64,000 bases of DNA from assembly GCF_000428845.1 (NCBI RefSeq), contig NZ_AUAS01000017.1:1-64000 (forward strand), given 5' to 3'. Below the pieces are notes generated by a model. That model was given only the letters and a program-made list of their open reading frames with translations, was not told the DNA's origin and did not search any database. Position 1 is the first letter of the stretch. The number at the start of each line of letters is the position of its first letter. A program made the translations under genes and the position numbers. Origin of the DNA: Dyadobacter alkalitolerans DSM 23607 (lineage in GTDB: Bacteria > Bacteroidota > Bacteroidia > Cytophagales > Spirosomataceae). Below are positions 8,380 to 16,612 of this stretch, piece after piece.

Positions 8380-10809
8380 ATGCTGCAAAATTATATCAAG
8401 ATCGCGTGGCGGAACCTGCGTAAGCATAAATTTTACTCATTCCTGAACATTTTCGGATTGGCACTCGGCCTTGCAAGCTGTTTGCTGATTACGCTTTATG
8501 TATTGGATGAGCTCAGTTTTGATAGATCTTTTGAACACGCAGACCGCATTCACAGGGTCAACGCAGACATTCGTTTCGGTGGGGCAGATATGGCGCTTGC
8601 CGTTGCGCCCGATCCGCTTGCATTTACATTAAAAAAAGATTATCCACAAATTGAGCAGGTTGTGCGGCTTCGTGAGAATGGAAGTCAGCTTGTACGCCGG
8701 TCGGAGGGCACCGAGAACCTGAAAGAAGATCAGGTATGCTTCGCAGATTCAACATTTTTCAAGGTATTTTCTCTTCCATTACTCATGGGAGATCGGGAAA
8801 AGGCCTTAAAAGATCCTTATACTGTGGTGATTTCCGAAAATGATGCGCTCAAATATTTCGGGAAGGAAAATCCGATGGGTAAGGGCTTAACAATTGATAA
8901 TGACCAGACGTACACGGTAACAGGCGTGATGCAGGACATTCCTGCACAATCACATTTGCGGGACATGAATATGCTGCTATCCATGAGCTCTAATCCGGAA
9001 AGTCGGTTGAATGGCTGGGGAAGCCATAATTTTAACACTTATTTATTGCTTAAAGAAGGTGTCGATCCCAGGCAGTTCGAAAAGAACTTCGAAACTGTTT
9101 TGCAAAAATACACAGCTAAATGGCTGGTAAGCTTCATGGGTGCCTCGCTGGATGAGATTCGCAAGTCGGGCAGCTACTTGCGTTACTCGCTTATTCCGCT
9201 GACTGAAATCCATTTGCATTCAGACCGGACGGCTGAGATCAATGTGAATGGCAATATTCAATACGTATATATATTCGCGGTTGTTGCTTTGTTCCTCCTG
9301 ACCATTGCCTGTGTCAACTTTATGAACCTGGCAACGGCCCGCTCTTCGAACCGGGCAAAAGAAGTCGGCGTCCGCAAAGCGCTGGGTTCGGAGAGATCTT
9401 CGCTGGTCAACCAGTTTCTCACGGAATCGGTCATGCTTAGCTTTTTTTCACTGGCGTTGGCTGTTGCGCTAGCTTATTTCGCTCTTCCGCTTTTCAATAA
9501 TCTGGCAGGCAAGCAAGTCGAATTTCCGATTGGGGAAGTTGGATTTTGGATAACTTTATTGATTACGGGCGGTGCTGTGGGTGTTCTTGCAGGGAGCTAT
9601 CCTGCATTTTTCCTTTCGGCCTTCAACCCACTGAAAGTTTTGAAAAACAGCGTAGAGCTGCAAGGAAAGGGAGGCTATCTGCGCAATGCGCTCGTTGTTT
9701 TTCAATTTGTGATTTCGGTCATGCTTATTGTCGGCACCGGTGTTATTTATCGTCAGCTTGATTTTATACAAACTAAAAAGCTGGGCTTTAATAAGGATCA
9801 GATGTTGATCGTGAACGACGCTTATGCTCTCGATAATAAGGCTAAGGCATTCAAGGAGCAGGTAATGCGCCTTCCGAATGTGGAAAATGCCACGGTAACA
9901 AGCTTCCTGCCCACGCCATCGTCACGTACCGATAATACATTTTTTCCGGCTGGCCAGATGCAGCAAGACAAGGGCATTAGTATGCAGAACTGGGCTGTTG
10001 ATTATGATTTTATAAATACTATGGGATTGCAAATGACAAACGGTCGACCGTTTCAGGAAGAATTCCCATCGGATTCATCCGGCATTATCATCAACGAGGC
10101 CGCTGCAAAAGTGCTCGGGTATGCTGAGCCCGTTGGAAAGAAGATATTCGGATATGCAGATCAGGAGCTAAAACAACGCATTGATTATACGATCATTGGC
10201 GTTGTAAAAAACTTTCACTTTGAATCATTAAAGAAAAATATCGGCGCATTGAGCCTGGTGCTTTCGCGCAGCAACGGAACAGTCGTTTTCAAATTGAATG
10301 GCAGCGATGTGGCCCAAACCGTTGATCAGGTGGAGCAGCTCTGGAAAAAAATGGCTCCGGGGCAACCGTTCAGTTACCGGTTTATGGACGAAGATTTTAA
10401 CAATGTTTACCGCAGCGAGCAGCGCGTAGGGCAGATTTTCATCACATTCGCAACGATTTCGATCATTATCGGCTGTCTGGGATTGTTCGGTTTGTCAGCT
10501 TACACGGCTGAGCGGCGCACCAAGGAAATAGGTGTGAGAAAGGTGCTTGGTGCGAGCGTTGCCAACATTGTGGCTTTGCTTTCAAAAGAATTTTTAAGGC
10601 TCATCATTATCGCCATCCTGATCGGCATTCCTATCGCCTGGTTTGGGATGAACCAATGGCTCAACGATTTTGCCTATCACGTAGACCTGGCCTGGTGGAT
10701 GTTCCTGGCAGCCGGGGCGATTGCTATCACCATCGCGTTGCTCACCGTCAGTTTTCAAAGCATTAAGGCCGCACTTATGAATCCGGTGAGAAGCCTGCGG
10801 AGCGAGTAG
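8380..10809 (+). CDS. FtsX/MacB-type ABC permease 1
   Basis: 809 residues, and the reference for the set. There are two MacB_PCD-FtsX halves fused in one chain. Half 1: helix at about 21-42, a large periplasmic domain (about 45-290), then helices near 295-315, 349-372 and 388-412. Half 2: helix near 436-458, a second periplasmic domain, then helices near 685-707, 737-757 and 770-792. Each half has the cytoplasmic coupling motif after its first post-domain helix (KEVGVRK at 327-333, KEIGVRK at 715-721), expected to contact the ATPase. One chain thus supplies both transmembrane halves of a pump. Such type VII ABC permeases move substrates out of the periplasm or transmit force rather than pumping across the inner membrane. 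The C-terminus LMNPVRSLRSE is a family hallmark. Substrate unknown. Confidence 0.9.
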   Translation: MLQNYIKIAWRNLRKHKFYSFLNIFGLALGLASCLLITLYVLDELSFDRSFEHADRIHRVNADIRFGGADMALAVAPDPLAFTLKKDYPQIEQVVRLRENGSQLVRRSEGTENLKEDQVCFADSTFFKVFSLPLLMGDREKALKDPYTVVISENDALKYFGKENPMGKGLTIDNDQTYTVTGVMQDIPAQSHLRDMNMLLSMSSNPESRLNGWGSHNFNTYLLLKEGVDPRQFEKNFETVLQKYTAKWLVSFMGASLDEIRKSGSYLRYSLIPLTEIHLHSDRTAEINVNGNIQYVYIFAVVALFLLTIACVNFMNLATARSSNRAKEVGVRKALGSERSSLVNQFLTESVMLSFFSLALAVALAYFALPLFNNLAGKQVEFPIGEVGFWITLLITGGAVGVLAGSYPAFFLSAFNPLKVLKNSVELQGKGGYLRNALVVFQFVISVMLIVGTGVIYRQLDFIQTKKLGFNKDQMLIVNDAYALDNKAKAFKEQVMRLPNVENATVTSFLPTPSSRTDNTFFPAGQMQQDKGISMQNWAVDYDFINTMGLQMTNGRPFQEEFPSDSSGIIINEAAAKVLGYAEPVGKKIFGYADQELKQRIDYTIIGVVKNFHFESLKKNIGALSLVLSRSNGTVVFKLNGSDVAQTVDQVEQLWKKMAPGQPFSYRFMDEDFNNVYRSEQRVGQIFITFATISIIIGCLGLFGLSAYTAERRTKEIGVRKVLGASVANIVALLSKEFLRLIIIAILIGIPIAWFGMNQWLNDFAYHVDLAWWMFLAAGAIAITIALLTVSFQSIKAALMNPVRSLRSE

Positions 10810-10922
10810 GGGGCTATCGGCAACCGGGTATGAGCGATAAGCTTTGCTTGCAAGTGGGATTAGACTTGAAATAACATTTTTCAAATATACACCTGACGGC
10901 CAACTGCCGGCAACCCTTAGCT

Positions 10923-13286
10923 ATGCTCAAAAACTATCTGAAAATCGCCTGGCGGAACTTGCTTAAAAACAAGACATTCAGCCTCATCAACATTCTTGGT
11001 CTGGCGCTAGGAATGGCTTGCAGCTTGCTCATTATGCTGTGGGTTCAGGATGAAATTAAGATGGATCGGTTCCATAAAAACGACGCCAGGATTTTCACCG
11101 TCATGGAAAATCAGCATTACTCTGGTGTGATTAATACGTTCGCTTCGACGCCTGGAATTCTCGCTGATAACATTGTAAAAGACATTCCCGAAATTGAAAT
11201 GGCCAGCCAATGGCTTTGGGAAGAAGCGCCTGTGCTTGCAGTTGGGAACAATTTTGATAATGAGAAAGGGCGCTATGTGCAAGGTGATTTTCTCAGAATA
11301 TTCTCTTTCGACCTGAGCCAGGGCGATGCAAACACAGCATTGAAACGTCCGGATGGAATTGTAATTTCTCAAAAGCTTGCCCAGAAATACTTCAAAGGCC
11401 AGGACCCGATGGGAAAAACGATGCGCATTGACAACAAAGATGACGTCATCGTGACCGGCGTTTTGAAAGAAATCCCATCCTATTCATCCGTCAAGTTCGA
11501 CTTTTTGATGAGTTATGACCGCTGGATCAAAGACAAGTCCTGGGCCAAAGAATGGGGAAATAATGGTCCGCGGTGCATAGTAATGCTGGATAAAAATGCA
11601 GATATCGATAAGGTGAACGCCAAGATCAAAGGTTATCTCAAAACCAAAAATAAAGACAGCAACATTGATCTGTTCCTGATCAACTACGGGCAATCTTATC
11701 TTTATTCTAAATGGGATTCGGGTAAACAAAATGGCGGTAGGATAGAATATGTGCGTTTGTTTACTATTGTAGCGATTTTTATTCTGGTTATTGCCTGCAT
11801 TAACTTCATGAATCTGGCCACTGCGCGTTCGGTGAAACGGGCTAAGGAGGTGGGCTTGCGAAAAGTGGTCGGTGCTTATAAATCCAGTCTTGTAGGGCAG
11901 TTTATGGGCGAATCCATTCTCATTACATTGCTGGCACTTGCTTTCGCATTGATCCTGGTCGGGGTTCTGCTGCCTTCTTTCAACACGCTCACCGAAAAGC
12001 AGCTTTCGCTGAACTTCTTCAATCCTACTTTGCTGCTTTTGCTGTTGGTTTTGACAACTATAACCGGCGTTTTTGCAGGAAGTTATCCGGCATTGTTCAT
12101 GTCTTCGCTTAACCCCGTCGTGGTGCTCAAAGGAGCGTTGAAATTCAAGCCGAGTGCTGCTTATTTTCGTCAGGGGCTGGTTGTTTTCCAGTTCGGTCTG
12201 TCGATTTTGCTGATCTTGTCCATGATTGTTGTCTATCGGCAAATTGAATTTATTCAGAACAAAAATTTAGGGTTTAACAGGGATAATCTGTTATACATCA
12301 GTGATATAGAAAAAGGGATGCCGAAGAATTTTGCATCATTCAAACAGGTTTTGGAAAATGAACCCGGCATTAAAGCAGTCACCGTATCGCAGGCCAGTCC
12401 TATGGATTTTGGCAGTTCAACCATGGGCGTAACGTGGCCCGGCAAGGATACCACGCAACGGATGTTGTTCAATGTCAACCCCGTTGGATTTGATTTTGTA
12501 AAAACGATGGGCGTTAAGTTGCTGGACGGCAGAGATTTTAACCCGCAGTTTGGCACGGATACATCCAATTATCTGATCAATGAAGCGGCCGCCCGAAAAA
12601 TCGGCTATAAGGATCCGGTGGGGAAAGAGCTAACCATGTGGGGTAAAAAGGGCAAGATTATAGGGCTCATGAAAGATTTTCACATTGGCTCGCTGCACGT
12701 TGCCATTGAACCGCTCATTGTAAATCTTCAACCTAAAACTGAAAACTGGGGCGCCGCACTCATCATGACCGAAGCCGGAAAAACCAAGCAGGCCATCGCG
12801 AGCGTTGAAAAGGTTTACAGACAGTATAATCCAGGATTTCCATTCAAATATCACTTCGCGGATGAGGAATTTGGCAATCTTTACAAAGCCGAGAACGTCG
12901 TTAGCAAGCTCTCCAATTACTTTGCCTTTCTTGCCATTTTCATTTCGTGCTTAGGTTTGTTTGGGCTGGCGGCTTTTACTGCGGAGCAACGGACCAAGGA
13001 AATCGGCGTGCGCAAAGTGTTGGGAGCAAGTGTTACCAATCTTGTAGGAATGCTTTCTATGGATTTTGTAAAACTGGTAGCCATCGCCGCATTAATCGCC
13101 TTTCCAATAGCCGGTTACTTCCTCCAAAACTGGCTCGAAAAATACGCTTACCGCATCAAAATGGAATGGTGGTATTTCGTAGCAGCCGGAATAGCAGCCC
13201 TCCTGATCGCACTTTTCACGGTTAGCTTCCAGGCCATAAAAGCAGCTTTAATGAACCCGGTAAAATCCTTGCGCGGTAACGATTAG
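10923..13286 (+). CDS. FtsX/MacB-type ABC permease 2
   Basis: 787 residues, the shortest of the set. The coupling motifs are KEVGLRK and KEIGVRK. The end of the second periplasmic domain (FADEEFGNLYKAENVV) groups it with permeases 7 and 14. The C-terminus is SLRGND instead of the usual SLRSE or SLKSE. The 113-bp gap before it is the longest inside a permease run and holds no control palindrome. Its TAG stop overlaps the TAA stop of the convergent vapC gene, so this is where the array was interrupted or where a readthrough barrier now exists. Confidence 0.9.
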   Translation: MLKNYLKIAWRNLLKNKTFSLINILGLALGMACSLLIMLWVQDEIKMDRFHKNDARIFTVMENQHYSGVINTFASTPGILADNIVKDIPEIEMASQWLWEEAPVLAVGNNFDNEKGRYVQGDFLRIFSFDLSQGDANTALKRPDGIVISQKLAQKYFKGQDPMGKTMRIDNKDDVIVTGVLKEIPSYSSVKFDFLMSYDRWIKDKSWAKEWGNNGPRCIVMLDKNADIDKVNAKIKGYLKTKNKDSNIDLFLINYGQSYLYSKWDSGKQNGGRIEYVRLFTIVAIFILVIACINFMNLATARSVKRAKEVGLRKVVGAYKSSLVGQFMGESILITLLALAFALILVGVLLPSFNTLTEKQLSLNFFNPTLLLLLLVLTTITGVFAGSYPALFMSSLNPVVVLKGALKFKPSAAYFRQGLVVFQFGLSILLILSMIVVYRQIEFIQNKNLGFNRDNLLYISDIEKGMPKNFASFKQVLENEPGIKAVTVSQASPMDFGSSTMGVTWPGKDTTQRMLFNVNPVGFDFVKTMGVKLLDGRDFNPQFGTDTSNYLINEAAARKIGYKDPVGKELTMWGKKGKIIGLMKDFHIGSLHVAIEPLIVNLQPKTENWGAALIMTEAGKTKQAIASVEKVYRQYNPGFPFKYHFADEEFGNLYKAENVVSKLSNYFAFLAIFISCLGLFGLAAFTAEQRTKEIGVRKVLGASVTNLVGMLSMDFVKLVAIAALIAFPIAGYFLQNWLEKYAYRIKMEWWYFVAAGIAALLIALFTVSFQAIKAALMNPVKSLRGND

Positions 13287-13684
13287 ATAAACGGATTCAC
13301 AATGGTCAAGCGATTCTCGATCACCTGGTTATGTTGTAGATCTTCGGAATACAGGATGCTGCAATTAGCCTCCAATGCCGATGCTACAATAATGGCATCG
13401 AATAATTGGAAATCGTATCGGCGGATCAAGGCTGCGGCTTTCTCTAGTATTCCGGTATCCATGGAAATGATTTCGCAGAACGTCATCAATCTGATACACT
13501 TCTCTAAAACTGCAATCTTTGACAACTTATGCACCCGTTTGGTAACGTTTAGATATTCGGATATAACCTGCGAGCTGATGGCCGGCTCGCTGGCTAACAA
13601 AGATTCACTGATATGTCGTTTCTTTTCGTCCGAGAAGTCATATATGTACACCAGGATGTTTGTATCCAGTGCAATGTTACTCAT
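13283..13684 (-). CDS. PIN-domain toxin, VapC family
   Basis: ATG 13684 (MSNIALDTNILVYIYD) is preferred over an upstream in-frame start because it begins the PIN fold directly and leaves only an 8-bp overlap with the antitoxin gene. 133 residues. Acidic PIN residues are visible: D in ALDTNIL near the start, E in ISEYLNV, and D in LFDAIIVASAL, followed by SEDLQH near the end. VapC toxins are ribonucleases that cut tRNA or rRNA when the antitoxin is lost. It reads against the permeases on both sides. Confidence 0.85.
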   Translation of the reverse strand: MSNIALDTNILVYIYDFSDEKKRHISESLLASEPAISSQVISEYLNVTKRVHKLSKIAVLEKCIRLMTFCEIISMDTGILEKAAALIRRYDFQLFDAIIVASALEANCSILYSEDLQHNQVIENRLTIVNPFI

Positions 13685-13922
13685 CGTAGTTGTTGGCTTC
13701 GTCGCGATCAAATTTAAAATTGCTCAGATCAACCAGATCATCTTTAAAGATCTCCCGGATTTGTTCAATTCTTTGTTTTCTGGTCTCAATGTCGGAGTCG
13801 AGTTGCTCGGGCATTTCAATTTCTTTGGCAATTACCTCAACCTGTTTTCCAATCATTTCGTTGGGCAGGTTCAGCGTGTAGGAGTTGCCGGTGGGGACGA
13901 TTATTTGTCTGATCAATTCCAT
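13677..13922 (-). CDS. VapB-like antitoxin
   Basis: 81 residues from ATG 13922 (MELIRQIIVPTGN). The N-terminal half looks like an AbrB/MazE-type swapped-hairpin DNA-binding strand pair (IIVPTGNSYTLNLPNEMIG). The acidic C-terminal tail (SNFKFDRDEANNYDE) is of the kind that wraps a PIN toxin. It is translationally coupled to vapC. The 75-bp gap to permease 3 must hold its promoter and probably also a divergent promoter for permease 3. It is expected to repress its own operon. Confidence 0.75.
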   Translation of the reverse strand: MELIRQIIVPTGNSYTLNLPNEMIGKQVEVIAKEIEMPEQLDSDIETRKQRIEQIREIFKDDLVDLSNFKFDRDEANNYDE

Positions 13923-13997
13923 AGTTATGTATTTAGTGTTATCCAAAGTTAATCAAAAAATAGCACAATCATAAGTCAACATTCACACCCAAAAGCC

Positions 13998-16382
13998 ATG
14001 ATCAAAAACTATCTGAAAATTGCCATTCGTAGTTTGATGAGGAATAAGATTTTCTCCTTTATCAATATTGCCGGGCTTTCGCTCGGGCTTACCTGCTGCA
14101 TGCTTATTGTGCTATATACAAAGGATGAAGTCAGTTTTGACCAGTTTCAGGCACATAAGGACCAGCTTTTCCGTATTAAGGTAACCATGTCGGACAGCCG
14201 TGAGACCCGGACGCTCGGCAGTACAAACGCCATTCACGGGCCGAGCTTCAAAGAGGAGATTCCGGAGATTAAGGAGATTGTGAGAGCGCAGAGCAACACG
14301 TTTGTGACGAGGAAAGGCAATGAGCTGCTGAGCGAAGATGTGCTGTTTGCCGATAACAACTTCTTCACGGTGTTTTCAATGCCGCTGGTTGCAGGCGATC
14401 CGAAAATGGTACTCTCCAATATAAATTCCATTGTTCTGACAGAAGAAATAGCTGAGAAATACTTCAATACAACAGATGCGGTTGGCAAGACAATGGAGCT
14501 GAAAATCGGCGATAATTTTGAGAAGCTGGTTGTGTCCGGCGTGGCCAAAAAGTGCCCGCAGAATTCGTCGGTGCAGTTTGGTGCTGTGATCCCATTTCAG
14601 TTGCAGGTCGTGAGAGGCTGGACGGACAAAGATTGGCTGGGTTTTTATATGAATACATTCGTTTTGCTGCATGATAAAGCCAGTTACCAGGCCGTTGTTC
14701 CGAAGTTAGACCAGGTTTTCAAAAGCAAATCAGCCGAGGAAATCAGCAAGATCAAGGACTTTGATCAAACGATCAGTTTTAGTCTGCAACCGTTCCTGGA
14801 CATCCATCTCGACAACGAAGTAAGCGACTTGCGTAATGGCCTCGGACGCGGCAGCAGCGCTATTTACAGTTATATCTTATCAGGCATAGCCATTTTCATC
14901 CTGCTGATCGCATGCATTAATTTTGTAAATCTAACTGTTGCCCGTTCCCTGAAAAGAGCCAAGGAAATCGGCATTAGGAAGGTTGTTGGAAGTCAGCGGA
15001 AGCAATTGATTTATCAGTTTCTGGGTGAATCATTTTTTCTTTCGTTCGTGGCATTTGTCTTTGCAATTGTCCTGACGCTTGCTGTTTTGCCTACGTTCAA
15101 TGAGCTGGCTAATAAGCAATTGGCGTTGTCATATTTGTTGGATAGCAAGCTGGTTTCCGGATATTTTGCATTGTTCCTGGTAACAGGGGCAGTGGCTGGC
15201 TTTTATCCCGCATTAGTGCTCTCCGGATTCAGCCCGGCGCAGACATTATACAACCGCACCAGGCTGACACAGAAAAACTATCTGACCAAAGGTCTGGTCG
15301 TTTTTCAGTTTGCATTGTCCGTTTGTCTTGTCATCGGGACGATTGTTATTTATTCACAATTTAAATATTTGACAAATAAGGATTTAGGTTATAACGACAA
15401 AAATCTGATGAGTTTCAGCCTGGGTCGGGGCCAATCCGGTGAGAAGTATCTGGCTGTGGTGAAAGAAGAACTTGAGAGCATTGCAGGCATAGAAGAGGTT
15501 GCAGCATTCAACGGCAATTATAACGGAACACTGGCCAATATCGAAACCGGGAAAATGAATTTTGGATACATCGGCGTGGACGATAATTTTCTTAAAACGT
15601 TGGAAATTCCGGTCGTTAGGGGACGTAATTTCTCGAAAAGCTTTCCTTCTGATCCTGTGCAGTCTGCGGTTGTGAATGAAGCATTTGTGAAAAAGGCCGG
15701 ATGGCAGAATCCGGTTGGCAAGCAAATTAATTTCGAATGGAAAAATCAAAAACTGACGGTCATCGGCGTAGTCAAAAATTATCACTATGCCTCGCTGAAA
15801 GACACAATCCAGCCGCTGTTGATGACGCAAGATCCTAATTATGGGTTAAGCACCTTATTTCTCAAACTGAGCAATGGGAACACTGTGGAAACCGTAAAAA
15901 CGGTTGAAAAAATATTCCGCAAATACGTCCCGTTTATGCCGTTTGAATATCAATTTGAGGATGCAAGAAACCTGAAACGCTACGAATCGGAAGCGAAGTG
16001 GAAGGAAATGATCACATTAGCGGCCATGCTGTCTATTTTTGTTTCCTGCATCGGGCTATTTGGCCTGGCGACGTTCAATGCAGAAACCCGGGTGAAGGAA
16101 ATCGGCATTAGAAAAGTGCTGGGGGCGTCCGCCGCCAGCATCGCAGCATTGTTATCTTCTGATTTCATCAAACTTGTCCTGGTTGCCATAGTCGTTGCGT
16201 TGCCCTTTTCCTATTACGCAGCAGACACCTGGTTGCAGGATTTTCCTTACCGCATCGCCATTTCCTGGTGGTATTTCGCCGTCGCCGCCCTATTAGCCAT
16301 CACCGTAGCCCTGTTAACCGTAGGGTATCAAAGCATCAGAACTGCATTGATTAATCCGGTTGAGAGTTTGAAGAATGAGTAA
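13998..16382 (+). CDS. FtsX/MacB-type ABC permease 3
   Basis: 794 residues. The coupling motifs are KEIGIRKVVGSQRKQL and KEIGIRK. The end of the second periplasmic domain is unusual (FEDARNLKRYESEAKW) where most paralogues have an F-x-D-x-x-F or F-x-D-E-x pattern followed by Y-x-x-E. The C-terminus is INPVESLKNE. Because vapBC lies antiparallel between it and permease 2, it cannot simply be cotranscribed with permeases 1-2. No TGTCCG palindrome is seen in the 75-bp gap, so any separate promoter is of another type. Confidence 0.9.
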   Translation: MIKNYLKIAIRSLMRNKIFSFINIAGLSLGLTCCMLIVLYTKDEVSFDQFQAHKDQLFRIKVTMSDSRETRTLGSTNAIHGPSFKEEIPEIKEIVRAQSNTFVTRKGNELLSEDVLFADNNFFTVFSMPLVAGDPKMVLSNINSIVLTEEIAEKYFNTTDAVGKTMELKIGDNFEKLVVSGVAKKCPQNSSVQFGAVIPFQLQVVRGWTDKDWLGFYMNTFVLLHDKASYQAVVPKLDQVFKSKSAEEISKIKDFDQTISFSLQPFLDIHLDNEVSDLRNGLGRGSSAIYSYILSGIAIFILLIACINFVNLTVARSLKRAKEIGIRKVVGSQRKQLIYQFLGESFFLSFVAFVFAIVLTLAVLPTFNELANKQLALSYLLDSKLVSGYFALFLVTGAVAGFYPALVLSGFSPAQTLYNRTRLTQKNYLTKGLVVFQFALSVCLVIGTIVIYSQFKYLTNKDLGYNDKNLMSFSLGRGQSGEKYLAVVKEELESIAGIEEVAAFNGNYNGTLANIETGKMNFGYIGVDDNFLKTLEIPVVRGRNFSKSFPSDPVQSAVVNEAFVKKAGWQNPVGKQINFEWKNQKLTVIGVVKNYHYASLKDTIQPLLMTQDPNYGLSTLFLKLSNGNTVETVKTVEKIFRKYVPFMPFEYQFEDARNLKRYESEAKWKEMITLAAMLSIFVSCIGLFGLATFNAETRVKEIGIRKVLGASAASIAALLSSDFIKLVLVAIVVALPFSYYAADTWLQDFPYRIAISWWYFAVAALLAITVALLTVGYQSIRTALINPVESLKNE

Positions 16383-16392
16383 ATCGCCAACC

Positions 16393-16505
16393 AGTCCATT
16401 ACCGAACAAAAGTGTCCGAAACCGGACACTTTTTTTTGTTTTAAATCAGATATAATAGATTGATAATGAGTATTATATGATGCATATGCGTGGTGTGGTA
16501 TAATT
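16393..16505 (+). promoter_or_regulatory. Control module 2 (before permease 4)
   Basis: Tandem palindromes lie at a 20-bp period: a degenerate left copy AGTCCA-N4-CGAACA at 16393-16408 and the full TGTCCG-N4-CGGACA at 16413-16428. TTGATA follows at 16460, 47 bp after the full copy starts. The promoter-proximal TGGCAYA element of modules 3-5 is not recognisable here; TGGTGTGGTATAATTA at about 16491-16506 is the nearest candidate. This is the least well-preserved module at its promoter end. Confidence 0.6.
16408..16437 (+). terminator. Terminator of the permease 1-3 unit, built on the operator palindrome
   Basis: The palindrome is extended to an 11-bp perfect stem (AAAAGTGTCCG / CGGACACTTTT) with an AAAC loop, followed by a run of T. 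It lies 25 bp after the permease 3 stop. The same bases therefore form an intrinsic terminator and the core of control module 2. Confidence 0.75.
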
Positions 16506-16534
16506 ATTCAATAGACTAAAATATCTATTTAGCT

Positions 16535-16600
16535 ATGAAAAATAAAATATCCTCTTCACCTCATGTTATCAACGTGTTTGCGGGTATCACGATTAATTAA
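16535..16600 (+). CDS. Putative 21-residue leader peptide before permease 4
   Basis: A short open frame ATG to TAA (MKNKISSSPHVINVFAGITI, then N) ends 12 bases before the permease 4 start; GGAAG lies between. The leader of this unit is about 50-80 bases longer than those of the other modules, and the small frame fills the extra length. It has no strings of one amino acid that would mark attenuation. It could be translated as a coupling leader or could be chance. Confidence 0.3.
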   Translation: MKNKISSSPHVINVFAGITIN

Positions 16601-16612
16601 GGAAGATTAGCC

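Noticed and set aside
11484-12242. 252-codon open frame on the - strand inside permease 2
   Set aside because: Gln/Asn/Arg/His-rich composition typical of an antisense shadow; permease 2 is intact over it.
13302-13952. 216-codon open frame on the + strand across vapBC
   Set aside because: It is antisense to two convincing toxin-antitoxin genes and has no domain of its own.
16408-16437. Reading the palindromes as terminators only
   Set aside because: Two of five copies lack stem extension and T-run, one has no gene upstream on the same strand, and the distance to the TTGATA box is conserved in all.
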